From: Fusibacter ferrireducens
Lineage (GTDB): Bacteria > Bacillota > Clostridia > Peptostreptococcales > Acidaminobacteraceae
Direction: 5' to 3'
Assembly: GCF_015352425.1 (NCBI RefSeq)
Contig: NZ_JADKNH010000007.1
Span: 186,001 to 250,000 of the forward strand
DNA length: 64,000 nt
The position numbers were made by a program, and so were the translations under genes. A model generated the notes under the pieces. That model had not been told where the DNA came from. It saw nothing but the letters and a program-made list of their open reading frames with translations, and did no database searches. Shown here piece after piece: positions 58,231 to 64,000 of this stretch. Each line of letters begins with the position of its first letter. Position 1 is the first letter of the stretch.

Positions 58231-59559
58231 TCACTCCTCTATTTTTCTCTTTGCTGGGTGAGGACAATATTCTGTGCTTACAATTATTGAATTCACGCCA
58301 ATTTCAAGTTCATTTTGTTCAAGAGCGCTTTGGATGGTTACAATGTTTTTTAACCGTTCTATAATCAGCTGTTCATCCACGATGTCTGCTAAATAGTAGA
58401 GCTGTAAATATAGGGCATCTCGTGTCTTATGCCTCTTAAATTGTATTTTGTAATCCAATAGTGCTTGAATATCCAAAAGCACATCGTCTACTGCGCCCTT
58501 AGTGAGCTCATGACCGCCACGGAGCTTAACGCTTCCCTCTAAACGCGTTCTAATAGCATCCAGCCGTTTCAGTACAGAGCCACAACTACAATATTCTGAA
58601 ATCATACGAGATTGGTCCCCAGTTCTATATCGTATTAAGGGCATGCCCTCTCTCTTTAATGTCGTTATCACAACCTCGCCAAGCGCGCCCTCTGGCAAAC
58701 ATATGCCTGTATCGGGATCAACTATTTCTATATAAAAGTCGGGTTCATACAAATGGTATCCTTCATGGCACGAACACTCAATGCCCCCGCCAAACCCCGT
58801 CTCTGTCATGCCATAATATCTAAAAACTTCACAATGCCAATACTGTTCTATTGTTTTTAAAGCAGTTTCAGAGACAAAATCTGTGCTCAAAAGCATTTTT
58901 TTCACCGTTGTAATAGGTCTATTCATGAACACGCCGTATTTCACAAGCGCAAGCACTTGGAAGGGAATGCCCACAATAACATCGGGCTCAGTCGTCTCAA
59001 TCGCTTCAAAAGTTGCCACCAAATCCTTGACGACACCTTTCAAAATGGGGGTTTTACCACCCAATTTAAGTGCCTCTCCTAAGAGTTTCCCTATGCTTCC
59101 CTCTCTTTCACAAGGCAATAGAACAAGCACTTTATCCCCTGCCTTTGTAAAGGTATCCATCCCTACTCTAAAGTAGTCAATAGTGCGCTTTTGATCGTTT
59201 GCCGTGAAGTATAAACGTTTCGGTGTTCCTGTGGTTCCCGAAGTTTCCAGAGTGACCACACGCTTGATGACGTCTTGAGAACAACAAAGCATCTCACGCC
59301 CTCTCGTTTTAATGTCTTCGGCAGTTGTAAAGGGCACAGACTGCCAGTCTCTTACCAACTGCCCCCCGCCTTGTGCGCCATCCATTATTTGCGCCATATG
59401 CTCTCTGTAAAAAACACTTTTAGAGGTTGCATAAGTTAATATTTGAGATCTCAGTTCGCCTTGGCTATCCGAAAGATCTCTCGCGAATACCCGAAGATCT
59501 GAGTCCATTTGCTTTGCCGCCCATAAATCTAAAACGGATTTTACTGTATTTTCAAACAC
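58231..59559 (-). CDS. PaaK-like AMP-dependent CoA ligase (DVU_1553 type)
   Basis: A 442-residue adenylate-forming enzyme. The P-loop is E-T-S-G-T-T-G-T-P-K-R (about 109-119), the A5 motif is Y-G-M-T-E-T-G-F-G-G-G-I-E-C, and R-Y-R-T-G-D-Q-S is the A7/A8 Asp region. It resembles phenylacetate-CoA ligase but the acid is unknown. In trs-type clusters this ligase is a standing member, so it probably activates a small acid or a carrier in cofactor assembly. The start is GTG at 59559 after GGGAGG. Confidence 0.88.
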   Translation of the reverse strand: MFENTVKSVLDLWAAKQMDSDLRVFARDLSDSQGELRSQILTYATSKSVFYREHMAQIMDGAQGGGQLVRDWQSVPFTTAEDIKTRGREMLCCSQDVIKRVVTLETSGTTGTPKRLYFTANDQKRTIDYFRVGMDTFTKAGDKVLVLLPCEREGSIGKLLGEALKLGGKTPILKGVVKDLVATFEAIETTEPDVIVGIPFQVLALVKYGVFMNRPITTVKKMLLSTDFVSETALKTIEQYWHCEVFRYYGMTETGFGGGIECSCHEGYHLYEPDFYIEIVDPDTGICLPEGALGEVVITTLKREGMPLIRYRTGDQSRMISEYCSCGSVLKRLDAIRTRLEGSVKLRGGHELTKGAVDDVLLDIQALLDYKIQFKRHKTRDALYLQLYYLADIVDEQLIIERLKNIVTIQSALEQNELEIGVNSIIVSTEYCPHPAKRKIEE

Positions 59560-59589
59560 CGCAAAACCTCCCTAATTGATGCATTTTGT

Positions 59590-60945
59590 TCATCTGTAAA
59601 GGCTTTTTCCATCCCTGCTGGTGAGATTATAAGCGCAAAACGGAATCAAATCACCTGTCTGACTCACTACATGAATGTGACAACTTTTGAGGCGTTTTAA
59701 ATCCAGTGTCCATGCATCTTGAAACGCCATTCCCGATATCGCCAACGTCATTTTGGCTTGTTCCAAAAATGCATCTAGACTTGTCAAATCTGGAACCATC
59801 GAGATGTTTTGCTCAGGCTGAACCACTTCAAGTGTATTGCCTTTTGGGGCAGACCACTGTCTTGCCACATATTTCATTGCCGCTTCAGCCGGGGTTTCCA
59901 CACTGCAACAACATGATTTAGATTTACCAAATTCAGAAACGCTCTTAAAATGACCATCTTTCTGAAGTGCGAATTTACCATTAAAAGAACAAAGCGGATG
60001 CTCGCTTGAAGGTGGCACAAAAGCAGATACCTTAATCTCACCATGTGTTTGATGCTCAATGCCCCTTAAAAGCGCTGGTATGGTCATCCGATCCTCCGAA
60101 AAGGACTCTGGATATCTGCCAAAGTAGCTCACAGGCTGAAAGTGAACACCACGAACAATGGGCATATTATGCGCCGCAAAATCAATGATCGCTCCAAGCT
60201 CTAAGTCATTAACCCCTTTTACCACCGTTGGGACTAAAACAACGCCAATCCCTGCTTGCTTGCAGTTTTCTATGGCTCTGATCTTCTGCTCTAAAAGCGC
60301 TCGCCCCCTTAATGCTTTATATATGGGATCACTGAGCCCATCGAATTGCAAAAATGCACAGTTAAGACCTGCACGGGCTACTCTTTCACAATAATCATAG
60401 TCCTCTGCCAGTCGAATGCCGTTTGTATTGAGTTGAAAAAAATTGAATCCCATACGCTTTCCAAGGTCTATGATCTCTGGCAGATCATCTCTCATAGTCG
60501 GTTCTCCCCCAGAGAGTTGAATATTAAACGGTCCTCCTTTTAAAAGTAACATTTCGTACCAAGCTTCAATTTGAGACATAGTAGGGTCCATACTGTGTTC
60601 ACTTCCTGCCTCTGCAAAGCATACGGGACATTTTAAATTACAGCGTTGGGTTATTTCAAGCAAGACGCAACATGATTGTTGCTGATGCTCTGCACAGATG
60701 CCGCACTCATAGGGACATCCTTTGCTGTCAACTGGCTGAGCCGCCTTCTCAAAAGCATTGCGGTCACCGCACCAATTTTCAATTTCAGGCGCACCCTCCC
60801 AAATAAGGGTTGAAAAAAGACCATGCTCTGAACACGATTTCACAAGGTAACTGCGATCATGCTCCCGAACAATTTCAGCATCGACTCTTTTTAAACAAAC
60901 TGGGCAAACACTTTCTGTTTTAGAATAGATTTTTTTTGCATTCAT
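59590..60945 (-). CDS. Radical SAM protein, TrsS-like
   Basis: A 451-residue radical SAM enzyme. An N-terminal C-P-V-C-L-K-R zinc-ribbon-like segment and C-x3-C-x2-C knuckle (C-P-Y-E-C-G-I-C) precede the cluster motif C-N-L-K-C-P-V-C (C-x3-C-x2-C) near residue 107, and L-S-G-G-E-P-T follows. The C-terminal third carries C-C-C-S-V-E-T-P. The layout matches the TrsS and tetraether-synthase-like branch. Some TrsS relatives are selenoproteins; here the frame has Cys codons and no in-frame TGA. The ATG at 60945 follows GGAGG; it overlaps the previous gene by 26 bases. Confidence 0.88.
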   Translation of the reverse strand: MNAKKIYSKTESVCPVCLKRVDAEIVREHDRSYLVKSCSEHGLFSTLIWEGAPEIENWCGDRNAFEKAAQPVDSKGCPYECGICAEHQQQSCCVLLEITQRCNLKCPVCFAEAGSEHSMDPTMSQIEAWYEMLLLKGGPFNIQLSGGEPTMRDDLPEIIDLGKRMGFNFFQLNTNGIRLAEDYDYCERVARAGLNCAFLQFDGLSDPIYKALRGRALLEQKIRAIENCKQAGIGVVLVPTVVKGVNDLELGAIIDFAAHNMPIVRGVHFQPVSYFGRYPESFSEDRMTIPALLRGIEHQTHGEIKVSAFVPPSSEHPLCSFNGKFALQKDGHFKSVSEFGKSKSCCCSVETPAEAAMKYVARQWSAPKGNTLEVVQPEQNISMVPDLTSLDAFLEQAKMTLAISGMAFQDAWTLDLKRLKSCHIHVVSQTGDLIPFCAYNLTSRDGKSLYR

Positions 60946-62086
60946 TATTGATAACCTCCAAACTTTTTTCATGAAAAAAGTCGTATAAATTCTCTATCAT
61001 GAGGATACTTTCTATTTTGTCTTTGATGCGTTTGGCATTATAAAACCGAAGAAATATGATATTGCCATCAACTTTAGGATACTTTTTTCGCGTGTTTTCA
61101 AATCGTGTTTCCAAAGAGATATACTGATCTTCCTCAGTCAATTTGTCAGATAGATAGAGCAATTCTTTCTCAGTAATTTTAAGCCCATTGGGAGGCAACT
61201 CTATATCCATGTGGCAAGAAATGATCTCTTCAAGACCATAAAACCCTTCTTCTGAAATCATCTTTGCCCCTAAAAACGCATGGTTTGGCTGTCCTCTCCC
61301 CACATCGTGCAACAGTCCCGCTTTCTTTAAAATCTGCTCCGATATGAAAGGCCCTTCTTTGTCGTTGAGATCCCTTGCAATTCTACAGGCCAACACTGAA
61401 ACCGCCTGACTATGTCTTCTCACTCTTGATGAAACCTGAAACAAATTCAGTAGCGCTTGGCATTCGTCCAAATTTGGTATTGATCGCATGGCCGAATAAG
61501 TCAATATCTTCTCGTAATCTGCAGGGGTATCCATGTCCATTAAGATGCCATTATCTGCACATGGCAATTCTATCCAATTCGCCTTAAATATGTCCAAAAC
61601 ACGCCTCAAATTCATGTTCTCATCTGATTCAAGGATTGTTTTGAAGCAATTCCGATGAATAAAAGGTGGATGTCCTCTCTGACCCAAAAAACTTGGGAAA
61701 ATAATTTTATCGGGATTGGCCTTATGCGCTTTTAAAATTTTTTCTATGGTTTGATGTCTAATCATGGGAATATCCGCCGGTATCAGAAAAAATCCTTCAA
61801 CATTGCTTTCCAGTGAAGCTACTCCCACCTTAACCGAAGAAAACATACCTCTTTCAGGTGCCATATTTTCAACGATTTGGACGTGCTTGTGCACCAAAAT
61901 CTGTCTAACCTCATTTGAGTGGTAACCCACAATCACTCTGATGTCTTTTACACCGGCCTTCTGGAAGGCTTCTATTACCCACAAAATAGCCGCTTTATGC
62001 TCTATTTCAAGCTTTGGTTTCAAAGCACCCATTCTTGAAGATTGCCCTGCTGCAAGTATAAGTGCTGAGATTTTTTCAACGCTCAC
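60920..62086 (-). CDS. MocA-like nucleotidyltransferase fused to an HD domain (DVU_1551 type)
   Basis: A 388-residue fusion. Residues 1-200 are a molybdopterin nucleotidyltransferase of the MocA/MobA type (L-I-L-A-A-G-Q-S-S-R-M-G, I-P-A-D-I-P-M-I, G-H-P-P-F-I, D-M-D-T-P-A-D-Y). Residues about 205-350 hold an HD hydrolase-like domain (R-R-H-S-Q-A-V, L-L-H-D-V-G-R-G, S-C-H-M-D-I). The first part would attach CMP (or GMP) to molybdopterin; the HD part's substrate is unknown. The start is GTG at 62086 with a weak ribosome site; it overlaps xdhC by 11 bases. Confidence 0.9.
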   Translation of the reverse strand: MSVEKISALILAAGQSSRMGALKPKLEIEHKAAILWVIEAFQKAGVKDIRVIVGYHSNEVRQILVHKHVQIVENMAPERGMFSSVKVGVASLESNVEGFFLIPADIPMIRHQTIEKILKAHKANPDKIIFPSFLGQRGHPPFIHRNCFKTILESDENMNLRRVLDIFKANWIELPCADNGILMDMDTPADYEKILTYSAMRSIPNLDECQALLNLFQVSSRVRRHSQAVSVLACRIARDLNDKEGPFISEQILKKAGLLHDVGRGQPNHAFLGAKMISEEGFYGLEEIISCHMDIELPPNGLKITEKELLYLSDKLTEEDQYISLETRFENTRKKYPKVDGNIIFLRFYNAKRIKDKIESILMIENLYDFFHEKSLEVINNECKKNLF

Positions 62087-63119
62087 TTGTATTTTGAGCT
62101 CTTACTTTGATGAGCTCAGCCACAATGCTGACAGCAATTTCTTCTGGTGTTTCCGCCAAGATTTCCAACCCAATGGGGCAATGAACCGTTGAGAAATCTT
62201 CCTGTGTATAGCCTTTTTGTTCTATGAGCTCTTTGTAAATCAAATCTCTCTTGCGCCGGCTGCCAATCATGCCGATATAGCCAACAGGTGTTTTAAGCAC
62301 TTGATCAAGAATGGTTTTATCATGCATGTGACCTCTTGTGACAATGACGATATAACTGTCTCTATCATAGGGCAGTTTAGGCAATGCACCTTCTAGAGAC
62401 GGCAATAAGATCAGATTTGCATTCGGAAAGCGTTCTGCATTTACAAACTCCGAACGATCATCTATGACGATTGGATCGAATCCAACTTTCCCAGCAGCTT
62501 CCACCAATTTTTGTGAAACATGTCCTGCACCGAAAACATACAGATGACCACCACTCAATATGGGTTCTATGACAATCCTTTTACATTCAAAGCGCTCTGA
62601 ATGCAGTATTACCTTAGCAGGATTTGAAATCATCCGCTTATAGAATTCACCTTCTCCTTTGAGTTCACCTCTGACGCTCCCATTTGATTCTACTAGGCAC
62701 TGCTGCCTATCTCCGTCATGGTTGATAATAGTGCAGAGCCAAGCTTTTTCCCGATGTGCAAGGCATGCAAGTAAAGCTGTTACAACTTCTAAGTTGCTGG
62801 ATTCATTGGCTGAAATATAGTCCAATAAAATTTCGCCTGTACCACCACAGATCATATCCGTCTCTGACGCTTCCTCACCTGTAAGTGAAAAACTCTGTAT
62901 GCGCGACCGCTTTTCTCCAAATACGATTTGAGCGGTTTCCATAGTCACTGCTTCTAGTTTGCCCCCACCTATGGTGCCGATGATCCGCCCGTTTTCACAT
63001 ATAATCATATGAGCCCCAAAGGATCTTGGCGCAGAACCGGATTTGTCGATGATCGTCGCAAAAACACAATCTTCATTTGCCTCTAAAATCTTTTTTAATG
63101 CATGCCAAATAGAATTCAT
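62076..63119 (-). CDS. xdhC: XdhC/CoxI family molybdenum cofactor insertion protein
   Basis: A 347-residue protein with an N-terminal XdhC_CoxI domain (about 1-100; I-I-D-K-S-G-S-A-P-R, G-T-I-G-G-G-K-L-E) and a C-terminal Rossmann domain (about 195-345; L-Y-V-F-G-A-G-H-V-S, R-S-E-F, V-I-V-T-R-G-H-M-H-D, G-M-I-G-S-R-R-K). XdhC proteins hold molybdenum cofactor and add the sulfido ligand before insertion into xanthine-dehydrogenase-type hydroxylases. No such hydroxylase is in the window. The ATG overlaps the preceding stop by ATGA. Confidence 0.94.
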   Translation of the reverse strand: MNSIWHALKKILEANEDCVFATIIDKSGSAPRSFGAHMIICENGRIIGTIGGGKLEAVTMETAQIVFGEKRSRIQSFSLTGEEASETDMICGGTGEILLDYISANESSNLEVVTALLACLAHREKAWLCTIINHDGDRQQCLVESNGSVRGELKGEGEFYKRMISNPAKVILHSERFECKRIVIEPILSGGHLYVFGAGHVSQKLVEAAGKVGFDPIVIDDRSEFVNAERFPNANLILLPSLEGALPKLPYDRDSYIVIVTRGHMHDKTILDQVLKTPVGYIGMIGSRRKRDLIYKELIEQKGYTQEDFSTVHCPIGLEILAETPEEIAVSIVAELIKVRAQNTSER

Positions 63120-63571
63120 AGAATATCCTCCCTGATCTCAGATAGTGTGTGATCGTATGCTTCAAGAATTTCCTCCACCTTATCATAGACCTGTTCTATG
63201 AGCGCGGGACATCTCTCCATGCGATTCATGGGGTTGTTCTCCAATATTTGAATGCAATTGATCCCACCATATAGAGCACCAATCTCTTCATTAAACCACT
63301 GTATCAATTGATCCATCATAACTTTTGCAAAAGGCATCTCGACTTCGCCCTCAGCGCCCCGGCCAGTATAGAGCGAAAGCAGGCAGGCGCCTCCAGTGAG
63401 TGCGCCGCAGTTATTTGCAGAACCACCTACGCCGCCACATAGCCCCCCCATTGCTCTGATCAAATCCTTATTTTCTATCTTCTTTTCTTCAAGCCCCATC
63501 ATCAATAAAATTTGACTGCAACAAAATCCACTCTGTGAAAGTTCCAAAATCCGCATCATATCACTACTCAT
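63116..63571 (-). CDS. C-GCAxxG-C-C family protein (DVU_1555 type)
   Basis: A 151-residue protein with the redox-type cysteine pattern of the C_GCAxxG_C_C family: F-C-C-S-Q-I near residue 19, G-L-C-G-G-V-G-G-S, N-N-C-G-A-L-T-G-G-A-C near residue 65, and G-I-N-C near residue 115. Such proteins are found beside oxidoreductases and may carry electrons or metal. The start at 63571 follows GGAGGAG; an in-frame ATG at 63601 would overlap the upstream gene and has no ribosome site. Confidence 0.88.
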   Translation of the reverse strand: MSSDMMRILELSQSGFCCSQILLMMGLEEKKIENKDLIRAMGGLCGGVGGSANNCGALTGGACLLSLYTGRGAEGEVEMPFAKVMMDQLIQWFNEEIGALYGGINCIQILENNPMNRMERCPALIEQVYDKVEEILEAYDHTLSEIREDIL

Positions 63572-63587
63572 TGCTATCTCCTCCCTC

Positions 63588-64000
63588 TCATTTCTCAGCA
63601 ATTAAGCCAAAATAACCGAGCTTTAATCCAGACACCCCTTTAAGAGCACAAAACGCCGAAAGAAAACCGTCCTCATATTCTCCAGATTGATTCCAAATCA
63701 TTTCCGCTATATAACTGTGTAAAAGGGTTGTTTTTTCCAACCATTTTGAAATTTTGAAGCCTTGATTTGTAATCAACTGTTCCACTTCATTCTGCGTTTT
63801 AAGAGAGGATGAGTCAGAATTTGCCTTCAAATAGACATCTGAAATGGCAAGTTTTGCCCCTGGCTTCAACACCCTGTAAGCCTCTTTTAAAACTTGTTGT
63901 GCATCCTGAAATACAGATAGAGTACATTCCATTAAAATACAATCCCTACTTTCATTTGGATAGGGTAATTTTTCGGCATTTGCCACTTCTATGGGCAGTT
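63588..64000 (-). CDS. SAM-dependent methyltransferase (TrsM/DVU_1556 type), cut by window edge
   Basis: The visible C-terminal 137 or so codons read through the right window edge with no stop: upstream of a GTG at 63986 the frame continues ...L-P-I-E-V-A-N-A-E-K-L-P-Y. So the gene starts beyond 64000. The stretch A-N-A-E-K-L-P-Y-P-N-E-S-R-D-C-I matches the Rossmann-fold methyltransferase motif around the SAM site, and L-K-P-G-A-K-L-A-I-S-D-V is motif of the following strand. The target is unknown. It ends 17 bases before the next start. Confidence 0.85.
   Translation of the reverse strand, partial: LPIEVANAEKLPYPNESRDCILMECTLSVFQDAQQVLKEAYRVLKPGAKLAISDVYLKANSDSSSLKTQNEVEQLITNQGFKISKWLEKTTLLHSYIAEMIWNQSGEYEDGFLSAFCALKGVSGLKLGYFGLIAEK

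Noticed and set aside
59590-60945. Selenocysteine in the TrsS-like protein
   Set aside because: No in-frame TGA; the relevant positions are TGT/TGC codons.

Overview
The window reads as a chromosomal segment of a low-GC, motile, anaerobic Firmicute of the class Clostridia. The grounds are A/T-rich intergenic DNA, strong GGAGG ribosome binding sites, a cggR-gapA-pgk-tpiA-gpmI-eno glycolytic operon, a membrane pyrophosphatase, a glycyl radical enzyme, an ECF folate transporter with a THF riboswitch, and a thioredoxin with an atypical G-C-E-P-C active site. A Fusibacter/Acidaminobacter-like organism is a weak guess from gene content only. Almost every gene is on the minus strand; the plus-strand genes are a diguanylate cyclase, an IS transposase and a MATE transporter. 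I saw no rRNA, tRNA, CRISPR array or prophage.

Layout. 1-3.8 kb: the N-terminal 480 residues of a glycyl radical enzyme running off the left edge, an XRE-cupin regulator with shared operator-like repeats, a membrane GGDEF protein, and a remnant of a squalene-cyclase-like gene. 4-14 kb: membrane pyrophosphatase, secG, then the glycolytic operon read cggR to eno. 14.4-16.5 kb: an IS1182-type insertion sequence sitting between rpoN and cggR. 16.5-20.1 kb: rpoN and a GGDEF-EAL protein. 20.3-25.3 kb: a BMP-type (NupNOPQ-like) nucleoside ABC importer. 25.6-28.6 kb: trxBA and a Na/Pi cotransporter. 29-34 kb: trmL/cheX and an nth / FtsA-like / DUF2225 / histidine phosphatase operon. 34-43 kb: folT behind a THF riboswitch, PilZ-pepF, glnS, then a YbhN-like / cysteine desulfurase / PAS-GGDEF-HD-GYP operon. 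43.5-53 kb: a phosphate regulon (phoPR, pstSCAB, phoU) with a chemoreceptor gene inside it. 53-57 kb: MATE transporter and a FIST plus soluble chemoreceptor pair.

57-64 kb holds the most unusual locus: at least nine tightly packed minus-strand genes (methyltransferase, C-GCAxxG-C-C protein, XdhC, MocA-like nucleotidyltransferase fused to an HD domain, TrsS-like radical SAM protein, PaaK-like CoA ligase, histidine phosphatase, zinc ribbon, His-rich protein). It corresponds to the poorly characterised Desulfovibrio DVU_1551-1557-type cluster seen beside molybdenum hydroxylases. Its role is probably maturation of a molybdenum (perhaps selenium-dependent) hydroxylase, but the actual chemistry is not established.

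Other themes are dense c-di-GMP and chemotaxis signalling (two GGDEF proteins, one degenerate GGDEF-EAL protein, HD-GYP, PilZ, CheX, two chemoreceptors, FIST), a PhoP-box promoter in front of pstS, and an interspersed structured repeat found at two intergenic places in the nup and nptA region.
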